Below are positions 45,257 through 54,477 of a DNA stretch of 64,000 bases, in pieces. How positions within the stretch are numbered: the first letter of the stretch is position 1; each line of letters opens with the position of its first letter. This DNA is from an uncultured Clostridia bacterium. Its GTDB lineage: Bacteria; Bacillota; Clostridia; Oscillospirales; Butyricicoccaceae. Where the stretch lies: the NCBI GenBank assembly GCA_944375715.1, contig CALWAP010000002.1, positions 124,001 through 188,000 on the forward strand. The letters run 5' to 3'. Under the pieces are notes generated by a model. It did not search any database and was not told where the DNA came from. It was given only the letters and a program-made list of their open reading frames with translations. Position numbers and translations under genes: made by a program.

Positions 45257-46600
45257 TTATTCGGCATCGCCGTAGCCCTTAAAGAGCCTTACATAGAAAT
45301 CGACATTGTCAACTATGATAGAGGTATCGATATGCTCGTTTACCTGGTGTGCACCGCCCGTCTTGGCGCTGGAGAGTATGCCGGTAAAGCGGTATACGCT
45401 CTTGGTGGGGGTCAGGTCGCAGTAATAGCGGGAGTCGGTGCCGCCGGCCAGCATCGAAGGGATGAAGGTGACGCCGGGGTACTTTTCCTCGACTATCTTG
45501 GTAACCAGGCGGTAACCATAGCTGTCGGTCGTCGAAATGGCGGGGGGATTGTGGCCCTTGACAAGGCGGAACTTGACGCCCTCGGGCATGACCGAAGCAA
45601 AGTGCTTTTCCAGGTCCTCCAGAGTCTCACCGGGCAGAAGGCGGCTGTTGGTTATGACCGACGCCCTCTCGGGAAGGATATTGGCCTGATCGCTTCCCTT
45701 GGCCATGGTGGCGGCCGTCGTGGTGCGGACCATCTGGTTGACGCTCTTGTCGGTCTCAGCCAGAGCCTTTATCTTTTCCCAATTACCCTCGGGATCCTTG
45801 AAAAGCTCTTTAAGCTCGCCCTTTACAAAGGGCACCCTTGCCTTCATCTCGGCAATGACGGGGGCAACCAGCTTGGTCTCCATGCGGTTGTTTTCCAAAG
45901 TCCAGATGGCATTGCCCAGCTTGCCTAGAGCGGTGTGCACGGGCGGGAAGGCCGAATGCCCGCCGGGATCTTCCACATAGAACTCATAGTCGGCATAGCC
46001 CTTTTCGCTTACGATAATGGTGGCTATCGTCTTGCCGTCCTCTATCGAAATGCCTCCGCACTCGTCGATGGCCATGCCGAACTGAACGCCGCGGGACTTA
46101 AGCTCGTCGGCGATTATCTTGCCGGCAGCGCCGGGGCCGCCCATAATCTCCTCGTTATAGCCGAACGCCAGGTAAAGGTCATAGTCGGGCGTAAAGCCGT
46201 CGGCGATCAGAAGCTCGATAGCGTCAAGATAGGCCTGGATATTGCACTTGGAGTCGGTGCAGCCCCTGCCCCACATGACGCCCTCCTCATCTATATGGCC
46301 GGAGAAGGGGGGATATTTCCACATCGAATGGTCGCCCTCAGGCACGACGTCCTGATGGGCCGTCATCAGAAGGGGCAGCTTATCCGACTTGCCGGTGCCC
46401 TTCCATATGTAAAGCAGGGCGCACTTGCCGATAACTTCCCTCGAAAGGGTCTTGTGTACCAGGGGGTATGCTTCCTCCAGGTACTTGTGGAGCTTTTCAA
46501 ACTCAGGCACCCTCGTCTGATCGGGATCGGCGCTTGATACCGTGGGTATCTGCACCATGCCCTGAAGATGCTTGACAAACAGTTCCTTGTCGTACGTCAT
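45257..46600 (-). CDS. M20 family metallopeptidase
   Basis: 447 residues, similar to the long M20 enzymes such as carboxypeptidase S and aminoacylase. Metal and catalytic motifs: MTAHQDVVPEGD near 80-91, the GRGCTDSKC metal-bridging aspartate, and the FGYNEEIMGG catalytic glutamate; dimerisation domain at about 200-320; a final HQVNEHI histidine. No signal peptide. Cleaves an N-acyl or dipeptide substrate; exact specificity unknown. Confidence 0.92.
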   Translation of the reverse strand: MTYDKELFVKHLQGMVQIPTVSSADPDQTRVPEFEKLHKYLEEAYPLVHKTLSREVIGKCALLYIWKGTGKSDKLPLLMTAHQDVVPEGDHSMWKYPPFSGHIDEEGVMWGRGCTDSKCNIQAYLDAIELLIADGFTPDYDLYLAFGYNEEIMGGPGAAGKIIADELKSRGVQFGMAIDECGGISIEDGKTIATIIVSEKGYADYEFYVEDPGGHSAFPPVHTALGKLGNAIWTLENNRMETKLVAPVIAEMKARVPFVKGELKELFKDPEGNWEKIKALAETDKSVNQMVRTTTAATMAKGSDQANILPERASVITNSRLLPGETLEDLEKHFASVMPEGVKFRLVKGHNPPAISTTDSYGYRLVTKIVEEKYPGVTFIPSMLAGGTDSRYYCDLTPTKSVYRFTGILSSAKTGGAHQVNEHIDTSIIVDNVDFYVRLFKGYGDAE

Positions 46601-46734
46601 AAGTGTTTTCTCCTTTCTTAAAAGCGGCCTTGCCGCCTTTTCCGCCGCCCGGGAAAACCCATGCGGCGCCTTTTTCCGTGATTAAATGATAACACATTAA
46701 AGGGGATATCGCAATACGGCCCGGCCTGCGGCAA

Positions 46735-46765
46735 CAAAAAAAGCCCTCTTTCGAAGGCTTTTTTA
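46735..46765 (-). terminator. Terminator after the small membrane protein gene
   Basis: AAAAAAGCC / GGCTTTTTTT with internal pairing, minus strand, immediately after the stop codon at 46769. Confidence 0.8.
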
Positions 46766-46768
46766 TAA

Positions 46769-46927
46769 TTATGACGCGGCGTTCGGCCTTTTGGGCACAG
46801 ATATCTGCTCATCTGTTTCTTCATCTGAGCGGCTGAGGAGATCGGCCATATCCCCCATGCAGCCCATGGCCCAGAAGCCAACGGCCCCTATAAAGACTGT
46901 CATCATAACGGTAAGCAGGATTTCCAC
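46769..46927 (-). CDS. Small single-pass membrane protein
   Basis: 52 residues from GTG at 46927, chosen because AAAGGAG lies eight to nine bases upstream; an ATG at 46951 places that site inside the coding region and has none of its own. One membrane segment (ILLTVMMTVFIGAVGFWAMG), then a hydrophilic tail with DEETDEQIS. It has its own terminator. No family recognised. Neighbour upstream is ktrA, 90 bases away. Confidence 0.65.
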   Translation of the reverse strand: MEILLTVMMTVFIGAVGFWAMGCMGDMADLLSRSDEETDEQISVPKRPNAAS

Positions 46928-47017
46928 AGGCTCATCTCCTTTCACCGTCATAATACACCAATCCGCCTTTTTGCGCCCTTAGGAAATCATCTGCGGCATT
47001 AAGGACGTATTAAAACG

Positions 47018-47671
47018 CTAAGCTTTAAGGAAACGTGAAAGACTCTTGTTGCTGCCCATTACAAATATCGTCTCCCCCTTGCGGAAAACATGGTCGGCTG
47101 CTGGCATGGGCTCCAGCTTGCCCATATACTTGACGGCCAGGATATTGATCTGGTGCTGCTGCCTGACACGAAGGTCCACTATCGTCCTCCCGATCCATTC
47201 GTTGGGGACCGATGTCTCGTATATCGAAAAATCATCGGTCAGCTGGATATAATCGAATACATGGTCGGCGGTATACCTGACAGCCGTCCAGGACGCCATC
47301 TGCTTTTCGGGATAAACGACGCTGTCGGCCCCGTTGTGCAGAAGGAACTTGCGGTGTACATCGCGGCTGGCCCTGGATACGACGAATTTGGCGCCGTTTT
47401 CCTTCAGAAGGGCCGTTGTTTCCAGCGAGCTTTGGAAATTGTCGCCTATGGCCACAATACACAGATCAAAATTGCGCACCCCCAGGGACTGTATAAACTG
47501 CTCGCTTGTGCCGTCGCCTATAACCCCGCTTGTAACATACGGCAGGACTTCATTTACCTTCTCTTCGTCGATGTCGACAGCCATGACCTGATGCTTAAGG
47601 TCATGCAGCTTCATGGCGGCATGCCTTCCAAATCTTCCCAAACCTATAAGCAGAACATTTTTCACTTTCAA
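47018..47671 (-). CDS. ktrA: Potassium uptake regulatory subunit KtrA
   Basis: 217 residues, one RCK unit: Rossmann domain with VLLIGLGRFGRHAA nucleotide loop and a VDIDEEKV acidic end, then an RCK-C domain with GETIFVMGSNKSL. Forms the cytoplasmic octameric ring that gates KtrB in response to ATP/ADP. It follows ktrB by 15 bases. Confidence 0.95.
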   Translation of the reverse strand: MKVKNVLLIGLGRFGRHAAMKLHDLKHQVMAVDIDEEKVNEVLPYVTSGVIGDGTSEQFIQSLGVRNFDLCIVAIGDNFQSSLETTALLKENGAKFVVSRASRDVHRKFLLHNGADSVVYPEKQMASWTAVRYTADHVFDYIQLTDDFSIYETSVPNEWIGRTIVDLRVRQQHQINILAVKYMGKLEPMPAADHVFRKGETIFVMGSNKSLSRFLKA

Positions 47672-47686
47672 AACACTCCTTTTTTC

Positions 47687-49033
47687 TTAACCTACCGATA
47701 TTTCTTCCCTGGGGAGCTGGCCCGGCGCGGGCGCAGACATGCCGGAAAGGGCATACAGCAGTGTCAGCCCGCCTACCCTGCCGAAAAACATCAGGGCTAT
47801 CAGTATGGCCCTGGATACCTGCCCAAGCCCCGGTGTTATGCCAAGGGTCAGGCCGACGGTGCCTATGGCGGATGCCGTTTCAAAGAAAGCCTCGGTCATC
47901 GTCACGCCCTCAAGGCAGCATATAGCAAAAGATCCCAGGAAGAATAAGAAAATATAAAGCGAGAATATCGTCAGCGTGTGGCGCAGGATATCTCCGCCAA
48001 TGCGCCTGCCGAAGCACTGTATATCGCTGCTCTTGCGCAGCACCGAACGTATACAGAATATTATCGAGGCCAGGGTCGTGGTCTTAAAGCCGCCGGCCGT
48101 CGATCCGGGCGAGCCGCCTATCAGCATAAGGGCCGTCAGCAGGTAGACCGATGGCTCTGTAAGCATTGTAAGGTCGACAGTATTGAAGCCGGCCGTCCTC
48201 GGCGTAACCGTCTGGAAAAATGAAGCAGTCAGCCTGCCAAAACCTTCAGTAAGCCCCCATTTTGCATCGGAAAATTCATAGAAGAAGAGGAATACCGTCG
48301 GTATTATAAGCAGCATGGCCGTGGTGCTCAGCGCCATCTTGCTTTGGAGGCGGTATATTTTGAAATCGGCCCTTTTCCGCCTGATGTCATCCCAGACATA
48401 AAAGCCTATGCCGCCTATTATTATAAGGGAAGCTATCGTAAAGCTGACAAGGGGGTCTGTTTCGTATGCCGTCAGCGAACAGTATTCGCCGTAATGCCCG
48501 CCCAGGATATCAAACCCCGCGTTGCAGAAGGCAGATATCGAATGGAAAAGGCCGTACCATACGCCCCTTATAAACCCGAACTGAGGCACAAACCGCAGCG
48601 ACAAAAGGAACGCGCCGATAAGCTCGATGGTAATCGTGCCCCTTATAATGAATCCGGTCATCCTCACTATGCCGCCGACCTGGGGCGCCGAGAGCGACTC
48701 CTGCATAAGCGAACGCTGGCTCAGGCCTATCCTCCTGCCCGCCAGCATGGACAGTCCCAGGGCCACGGTAACTACCCCCATGCCCCCGATCTGTATGAGC
48801 GCTATTATTACTGCCTGGCCGGCCGTGCTCCAATATGTGCCCGTATCCTGGACGACAAGGCCGGTCACGCACACGGCCGATGTTGTAGTGAATATGGCGT
48901 CTGAAAAGGAAGCGCCTTTGCCGTCTGCCGTAGCGAAAGGCAGCGTTAAAATCAGGGCCCCAATAAGTATAACCGCTGCAAAGCCCACAATGATTATCTG
49001 CCCCGGCAGCAGTTTCCGTTTGCCTAAAAACAT
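47687..49033 (-). CDS. ktrB: Potassium uptake channel subunit KtrB
   Basis: 448 residues, a TrkH/KtrB membrane protein with four pore repeats. The filter segments TTSAVCVTGL, HSISAFCNAGF, VTPRTAGFN and ASAIGTVGLTLG are visible. Sodium-dependent potassium uptake. First gene of ktrBA, divergent from kdpDE. Confidence 0.95.
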   Translation of the reverse strand: MFLGKRKLLPGQIIIVGFAAVILIGALILTLPFATADGKGASFSDAIFTTTSAVCVTGLVVQDTGTYWSTAGQAVIIALIQIGGMGVVTVALGLSMLAGRRIGLSQRSLMQESLSAPQVGGIVRMTGFIIRGTITIELIGAFLLSLRFVPQFGFIRGVWYGLFHSISAFCNAGFDILGGHYGEYCSLTAYETDPLVSFTIASLIIIGGIGFYVWDDIRRKRADFKIYRLQSKMALSTTAMLLIIPTVFLFFYEFSDAKWGLTEGFGRLTASFFQTVTPRTAGFNTVDLTMLTEPSVYLLTALMLIGGSPGSTAGGFKTTTLASIIFCIRSVLRKSSDIQCFGRRIGGDILRHTLTIFSLYIFLFFLGSFAICCLEGVTMTEAFFETASAIGTVGLTLGITPGLGQVSRAILIALMFFGRVGGLTLLYALSGMSAPAPGQLPREEISVG

Positions 49034-49110
49034 GCTCTCCCTCCTGGAGAAAAAAGTTGCAGAAAAAGCGCCTTCGCGCCTTTTTCAATCATTAAGATAT
49101 CACCAAGGCG

Positions 49111-49158
49111 GTTAACAGGCAGTTAGGATTTTGTGTCTTGTATTAAGACTGCATTAAG
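49111..49158. promoter_or_regulatory. Two 11-base-period direct repeats between ktrB and kdpD
   Basis: GTTAAC (49111-49116) and GTTAGG (49122-49127), then ATTAAG (49142-49147) and ATTAAG (49153-49158). An 11-base period is the spacing bound by dimers of OmpR-type response regulators such as KdpE. Candidate KdpE sites for the divergent genes. Confidence 0.5.
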
Positions 49159-49175
49159 GCCAAAATCAAAATCAT

Positions 49176-49204
49176 ATGGCAACAGGCGGTTTATATGTTA
49201 TAAT
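49176..49204 (+). promoter_or_regulatory. Extended -10 promoter of kdpDE
   Basis: ATGGCA, 17 bases, then TGTTATAAT: a weak -35 box with an extended -10 at 49196-49204. The repeats above lie directly upstream, fitting an activated promoter. Confidence 0.65.
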
Positions 49205-49249
49205 ACCTTAAAGCAGGCAAAACGGCCTGCCGCTAAAAAAGGAGGCCAT

Positions 49250-51811
49250 ATGTCTGAAACCGGATCGCCTTCCCCGGAAAAGGGGCAGCTAAGGATATAT
49301 TTCAGCTATACGGCGGCTGCGCCGAAAACAAATGTCATGCTTCATGATGCCCTTGCCGAGTCCAAAGCCGGACGCAGAGTCGCTGTCGGCGACATAGGAA
49401 GCGCCTATATTCAGGATGCATGCGGCCTGGATATGCTGCCCCGGGTCAAAAACGGCAGCGAGCCCGACCTGGACAGGGCGCTTGCCCTTCATCCCGATAT
49501 AATCCTGCTTTGTGATCCGGCACATGTAAATTCCGAAAACTGCCGCCATCAAAGGCGTTTTTCGGAAATTGCCGAACTTCTGCGGTCAGGAATCACAGTA
49601 TATACCACGTTGGATCTGTGCGCCCTTGAAAGCCTTAAAGACCTGACTCCTCCTCCCGGGGAGGCTTATCCCTTCGGTGTTCCCGACAAACTGTTTGACA
49701 GAGCTGACGAGGTACTCTTCGTAGACCTGCCGGTAAAGGATCCCGAAAGCCCCGAGGGCGTTCATCTCTCCTCCCTGCGCGAGCTGGCTTTAAGACGCCT
49801 TGCCGACAGGATAAAAAAGCAGCCGTCACCGTCACATTCCCGGGGGTATACGGCAAATGAGCATATTCTGGTTTGCCTCTCCCCTTCGCCCTCATGCCCC
49901 AGGGTAATACGTTCGGCCTCAAGGCTGGCCAGGGCTTTTCACGGCAGCCTTACCGCTATATACGTTCAGTCAGGTACCATCCCTGAAAGTCAAAAAGACC
50001 AGGAAAGGCTCAGAGACAATATAAAGCTGGCAGAACAGCTGGGCGCCAGGATAACCACCGTGTACGGCGGCGACCCTGCCGTTCATATTGCCGAATATGC
50101 CCTGGCCAGCGGCGTTACCAAAATAGTCATCGGACGCACCAACCACCGGAGCGGCCTGCGCTCCAAAGCCCTGGCCGACAGGCTTACGCAGCTGGTCCAG
50201 GGGCTTGATGTCTATATAATCCCCGACTCCTCCCACACCTCCTACCGCGGCTATGGCAGGCTCTTAAAATCATCATTCTTCTTTACTCCCTCGGACCTTG
50301 TCAAAACCTTTGCCATGACAGCTGCCGCCTCGGCCATAGGCTTGGTATTTTATACCGCCGGACTCAGGGATGCCGATATAATAACAGTCTATATCCTTGG
50401 CGTTTTGATAACCGCCATATGGACAAGAGGCCGCTTTTTAAGTGCTATATCGGCCATGCTCAATGTTATTGTTTTTAATTTTCTGTTTACGGAGCCCCGC
50501 TTCACTCTGTTTGCCTATGACGCAGGCTATCCTGTTACATTCCTCATAATGCTGATATCAGGCCTCATAACCAGCTCCCTGGCCATGAGGATAAAGACCC
50601 AAGCCAGGCAGTCGGCCCGCAAGGCCTACCGCACCGAGGCCCTTTTGGAGACCAGCCGCCTGCTCCAGAAGGCGGAAAATGAGGAAGAAATACTCAGCTT
50701 TACGGCAAAACAGCTTATAAAGCTGCTGGAAAGGCCCGTAATATTTTACCTTGCGCAGGAAGACGGGCTCACAGGGCAGGTCAAGCCATACATGCCCTCG
50801 GGCGCCAGCGGGCCCCTGCCGGAAAAATACATTTCCGAAACCGAAAGGCAAACGGCCTTGTGGGTCTGGGCCAACAACAAACACGCCGGCGCCTTTACCG
50901 ACACGCTCCCCCGTTCCAAATGCCTTTACCTGGCAGTCAGGGGACGCAGCGGCCCTTTGGCCGTCGCCGCCTTCCCCGCAGAGGGCTATAGCCCCTTCGA
51001 GGCCTATGAGCGGAGCCTTATGGTGGCCATATTGGACGAATGCGGGATGGCCTTGGAAAAGGACCGCCTTATGCGCTTAAAGCAGCAGGCCGAAATGGCT
51101 GTCAAGCAGGAAAGCCTGCGTTCCAACCTTTTAAGGGCCATTTCCCATGACCTGCGCACGCCGCTGACCAGCATAACGGGCAGCGCCGGCATACTTTTGG
51201 AAACGGGCGATTCCATGGGCCCCGAAACAAGAAAGCGCCTGTATCTCGACATATACGACGACTCAAGGTGGCTCATAAGCCTGGTGGAAAACCTTTTATC
51301 GGTGACAAGGCTGGAAAACGGCAGCGTCAATATGAACATACAGCCCGAGCTTCTGGAGGACGTCCTCAACGAGGCTTTATCCCACCTTGACCGCCGCAGC
51401 TGCGAGCATGAAATAAGCCTCAGCCTGAAAAACGACCTGCTGATGGCCTATATGGACTCTACCCTTATGACACAGGTCATAATAAATATCGTAAACAACG
51501 CTATAAAATACACGCCCGCAGGTTCGCACATAAAAATAAGCGGCTTTGAAAAGGACGGCCAGGTCATAGTGGAAATATCCGACGACGGACCCGGCATACC
51601 TATGGGAAGCCGGGAAAAGATATTCGATATGTTCTATACGGCGGGCGCCAAAGCCTCGGCTGACGGCAGGAGAGGCCTGGGGCTGGGCCTGGCCCTTTGC
51701 CGCTCGATAATCTCGGCCCACGGAGGAAGCATTTCGGTGAGGGACAACATCCCCCACGGCGCCGTATTCAGCTTTAATCTCAAAGCAGTGGAGGTCAATA
51801 CCCATGAATAA
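49250..51811 (+). CDS. kdpD: KdpD-like sensor histidine kinase with degenerate Walker A
   Basis: 853 residues from ATG at 49250 (AGGAGG site; the frame is open to 49133). Order: KdpD N-terminal domain (about 10-200), universal-stress-like domain (about 205-325), DUF4118 with four membrane segments (about 350-460), GAF-like region, HisKA with SHDLRTPLTS (His near 633), and HATPase with NNAIKYTP, DDGPGIP and GLGLGLAL. In canonical KdpD the N-domain begins with a GAAPGVGKT loop; here that place reads SYTAAAPKT, losing the glycines, so c-di-AMP or ATP control through this domain may differ. Pairs with kdpE (8-base overlap). Confidence 0.92.
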   Translation: MSETGSPSPEKGQLRIYFSYTAAAPKTNVMLHDALAESKAGRRVAVGDIGSAYIQDACGLDMLPRVKNGSEPDLDRALALHPDIILLCDPAHVNSENCRHQRRFSEIAELLRSGITVYTTLDLCALESLKDLTPPPGEAYPFGVPDKLFDRADEVLFVDLPVKDPESPEGVHLSSLRELALRRLADRIKKQPSPSHSRGYTANEHILVCLSPSPSCPRVIRSASRLARAFHGSLTAIYVQSGTIPESQKDQERLRDNIKLAEQLGARITTVYGGDPAVHIAEYALASGVTKIVIGRTNHRSGLRSKALADRLTQLVQGLDVYIIPDSSHTSYRGYGRLLKSSFFFTPSDLVKTFAMTAAASAIGLVFYTAGLRDADIITVYILGVLITAIWTRGRFLSAISAMLNVIVFNFLFTEPRFTLFAYDAGYPVTFLIMLISGLITSSLAMRIKTQARQSARKAYRTEALLETSRLLQKAENEEEILSFTAKQLIKLLERPVIFYLAQEDGLTGQVKPYMPSGASGPLPEKYISETERQTALWVWANNKHAGAFTDTLPRSKCLYLAVRGRSGPLAVAAFPAEGYSPFEAYERSLMVAILDECGMALEKDRLMRLKQQAEMAVKQESLRSNLLRAISHDLRTPLTSITGSAGILLETGDSMGPETRKRLYLDIYDDSRWLISLVENLLSVTRLENGSVNMNIQPELLEDVLNEALSHLDRRSCEHEISLSLKNDLLMAYMDSTLMTQVIINIVNNAIKYTPAGSHIKISGFEKDGQVIVEISDDGPGIPMGSREKIFDMFYTAGAKASADGRRGLGLGLALCRSIISAHGGSISVRDNIPHGAVFSFNLKAVEVNTHE

Positions 51812-52511
51812 ACCCAAAATATTGATAATTGAAGATGATCCGGCCATAAAGAACCTCATAGCCGCTACTCTGGAGACCCATGACTATCAGTATCACGCGG
51901 CCAAAAACGGCGCCGGCGGCATACTTGAGTCGGTCTCCTATGCCCCCGATGTTATGATACTTGACTTAGGGCTTCCCGATATGGACGGCATAGAGATAAT
52001 CAAAAGGGTCCGCACCTGGTCCAACATGCCCATAATAGTCGTCAGCGCCCGCAGCGACGACCAGGACAAGGTCTCGGCTTTGGACGCCGGGGCCGACGAT
52101 TACCTGACCAAGCCCTTCAGCATAGATGAGCTGCTGGCCCGGTTAAGAGTGGCCCTGCGCCGTGTAAGGTATGACAGCCAGAAGCTTATGGAGCAGTCCA
52201 GCATTTATGAAAACGGTGACCTTAAAATAGATTACGCCGCGGGCTGCGCCTATCTTGGCGGTTCGGAAATACATCTTACTCCCATAGAATACAAGCTTTT
52301 GTGCCTGCTGGCCAAAAATACCGGAAAAGTACTGACCCACAATTTCATTTTAAAGGAAATATGGGGCAGCGCCCTGGCATCAGATACCCCTTCCCTCAGG
52401 GTTTTTATGGCCACCCTCCGCAGGAAAATAGAGCCCACGCCCGATTCGCCCAAGTACATCCAAACGCACATCGGCGTGGGATACCGTATGATAAGGGTAT
52501 CAGACAAATAA
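51804..52511 (+). CDS. kdpE: KdpE-type response regulator
   Basis: 235 residues of the OmpR family. Receiver domain with the acidic pair D11-D12, phospho-acceptor aspartate near residue 54 (MILDLGLPDMDG) and LTKPF lysine; winged-helix DNA-binding domain with LTPIEYKLLCLLAKN and HIGVGYRM. Overlaps kdpD. No kdpFABC pump genes are nearby; the divergent ktrBA operon is the obvious candidate target. Confidence 0.93.
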   Translation: MNKPKILIIEDDPAIKNLIAATLETHDYQYHAAKNGAGGILESVSYAPDVMILDLGLPDMDGIEIIKRVRTWSNMPIIVVSARSDDQDKVSALDAGADDYLTKPFSIDELLARLRVALRRVRYDSQKLMEQSSIYENGDLKIDYAAGCAYLGGSEIHLTPIEYKLLCLLAKNTGKVLTHNFILKEIWGSALASDTPSLRVFMATLRRKIEPTPDSPKYIQTHIGVGYRMIRVSDK

Positions 52512-52542
52512 AAAAACGGGAGGCAGAGCCTCCCGTTTTTTA
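52508..52542. terminator. Terminator after kdpE
   Basis: AAAAACGGGAGGC-AGA-GCCTCCCGTTTTTT. Confidence 0.93.
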
Positions 52543-52610
52543 TGCGAAAATCGATTACTTTAAGTAATATCAAACCACAATATATCTTATTGTTTTCATT
52601 TTGCTCTAAA

Positions 52611-52937
52611 TCAGCTGTTCTCCACCGACGCGCCGTCGATAATGAGCTGCATTTCGGCAGGCATAATCCTGCACCTTTCCATGTTGACATATCCCGGCTC
52701 AGTAAAAATCACGCCCTCTTTTTGTAGGACCATTACCTGGAGGTTGCCCGTGACCACCTTGCCGTCCTGCCTGACAACCCTTTGCCAAGGGTAGCTTCCG
52801 GGGCAGAACTTCATGGCAAAGCCGACAAATCTCGCCTTTTTGGGCTCGCCCATGACCTGGGCTATGTCGCCGTAGCTCATGACGCACCCTTCGGGTATCA
52901 GCTTTACTATCTCATGCACCCTTTTGAAAAAACCCAT
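52611..52937 (-). CDS. Alkyltransferase-like (ATL) DNA-binding protein
   Basis: 108 residues, the DNA-binding domain of O6-alkylguanine transferases: SYGDIAQVMGEPKKARFVG and a PWQRVVRQDG segment. Transferases have PCHRV, with cysteine as acceptor; tryptophan replaces it here, as in ATL proteins, which flag alkylated guanine for nucleotide excision repair instead of repairing it. It ends three bases before the YbaK-like gene begins (same strand). Confidence 0.9.
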   Translation of the reverse strand: MGFFKRVHEIVKLIPEGCVMSYGDIAQVMGEPKKARFVGFAMKFCPGSYPWQRVVRQDGKVVTGNLQVMVLQKEGVIFTEPGYVNMERCRIMPAEMQLIIDGASVENS

Positions 52938-52940
52938 AAA

Positions 52941-53444
52941 TCACACCTCACCTTTGATATCAAGCCACACGGGGCTTATATTCATATCGGGCAGCACCTT
53001 TTCAAAAAGGTCGCCCGTATCCATCACCAGGCTTGCCTCGTTGGTGCCGGGATGCATACACACCCTGTCAAGCGAAAGTATCTCCCTGTCGCAGACAAGG
53101 GTTATGCTTTTTTCCCTGTCAAACACAAGGCTCAGGGGATTTACCGCGCCGGCAGGCACCCCCAGCATCTCCTCCAGCGCTTCGCCGGAGCCGAAGGAAA
53201 GCCTCGCCACACCCAGAAGCTTTGAAACCTCGGAAGTGCGGAAGGGCTTATCGCCCGTAATAAGCAGCAGGTAATATTTGGTCTTTTGGCGGTTGCACAA
53301 AAACAGATTGCGGAAAAAAACGGCTCCCAACTGCTGCTCTATTGGCTTTAAATCCTCCATCGTATGTACAGCGTCATGTTTTACAGCAGTATACTTTATA
53401 CCCAGCCTGTCCAGCATGTCAAATATTGGTTTGTTATCAAACAT
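52941..53444 (-). CDS. YbaK/ProX-type aminoacyl-tRNA editing protein
   Basis: 167 residues from ATG at 53444; an earlier in-frame start at 53483 lies deep inside the EamA gene. FDMLDRLGIKYTAVKHDAVHTMED opens the domain; KTKYYLLLITGDKP, GVPAGAVNPLSLVFD and the late CMHPGTNEASLVM are typical of prolyl-tRNA editing proteins, which free tRNA from wrongly attached amino acids. Its start overlaps the end of the EamA gene by eight bases. Confidence 0.9.
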   Translation of the reverse strand: MFDNKPIFDMLDRLGIKYTAVKHDAVHTMEDLKPIEQQLGAVFFRNLFLCNRQKTKYYLLLITGDKPFRTSEVSKLLGVARLSFGSGEALEEMLGVPAGAVNPLSLVFDREKSITLVCDREILSLDRVCMHPGTNEASLVMDTGDLFEKVLPDMNISPVWLDIKGEV

Positions 53445-54339
53445 TTTTTCTTCTGCCTCCCAGCTGCGCCACCAAAACGGCACAGAAAATTATTCCGCCC
53501 CCGGCAATCACCGAAAGGCTCCAGCTTTCAAACCCCATGAGCACCGATATAAAGGTGGCGAATACCGCTTCAAGAGTATATATGACTGCCGCCTTATTAG
53601 CGTCGACATTATGCTGGGCATAAACCTGTATTACATTGGCGACGATAGTTGGGAATACCGCGGCCAGCACAATGGCCTGCCATGCGCCCGAAAGCTGCTG
53701 CGCCGTAATGGACGCCAGACCGCCGCTCACAGCCGAATACAAAAGCCCGCCCAGACCCGTTACTCCGAAATTAAGGGCGGAAAGCAAAATGGGATCCATA
53801 TACTCCCCCGCCACCGAGGTGTATGTCAGCTGAAAGGCCCAGCCTACTGCCCCCAGAAGGGTAAGGGCGTTTCCCAGGTTAAGACTGATGATCTCGCCCG
53901 GCTTCATATTTAGTATGTATATCCCCACAAGACAAAGTCCCACTGCGGCATAAATATGCTTTTGCGGCTTCTTTTTCATCAAAAGCCATGTGGTAAACGG
54001 CGCTATGACCACATACGCCGTCGTTATGAAACTGCTGTTTGAGGGGGTCGTCAGGGCAATCCCGCAGGTCTGAAATATCATGCCGCCAAAGACTATGCAC
54101 CCCATCATAACACCGGTCTTAAACTGACGAGCTGTCATGCGCCTGAACTTTTTTGCCGAAAAGGGCAATAGGAGCAAAAAGGCCAGGGTATATCTTAAAA
54201 AGAGGTAAACCCCGCTGTCCATTCCCGTATTGGTCACAGTCTTTGACCATATAAAAGACATGCTCCATGTCAGAGTAGTTATCAAAAGCAGGCTTTCGTA
54301 ATAGGCCCCTGTCTTCTTGCCGCTTATTTCCAAGCCCAT
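53437..54339 (-). CDS. EamA/DMT family transporter
   Basis: 300 residues, two repeated EamA units of five membrane segments each. First repeat: LLLITTLTWSMSFIWSKTV, FLRYTLAFLLLLPF, TPSNSSFITTAYVVIAPF. Second repeat: LLGAVGWAFQLTYTSVAGEY and the late AAVIYTLEAVFATFISVLMG. Substrate unknown; DMT proteins export metabolites or amino acids. Start set at ATG 54339; a TTG nine bases earlier is also possible. Confidence 0.88.
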   Translation of the reverse strand: MGLEISGKKTGAYYESLLLITTLTWSMSFIWSKTVTNTGMDSGVYLFLRYTLAFLLLLPFSAKKFRRMTARQFKTGVMMGCIVFGGMIFQTCGIALTTPSNSSFITTAYVVIAPFTTWLLMKKKPQKHIYAAVGLCLVGIYILNMKPGEIISLNLGNALTLLGAVGWAFQLTYTSVAGEYMDPILLSALNFGVTGLGGLLYSAVSGGLASITAQQLSGAWQAIVLAAVFPTIVANVIQVYAQHNVDANKAAVIYTLEAVFATFISVLMGFESWSLSVIAGGGIIFCAVLVAQLGGRRKNV

Positions 54340-54477
54340 ACCCCCCAATCTTCCATCTCAAAATAACAGTATAAACGAGCCTTGAACCACTGTCAACCCG
54401 CACAAAAATGAAGACGCAGCATAAGATATATCAGGCGGTAAAAAAACCGTCAATATATATAAAGGTCCGGTGAGTTT

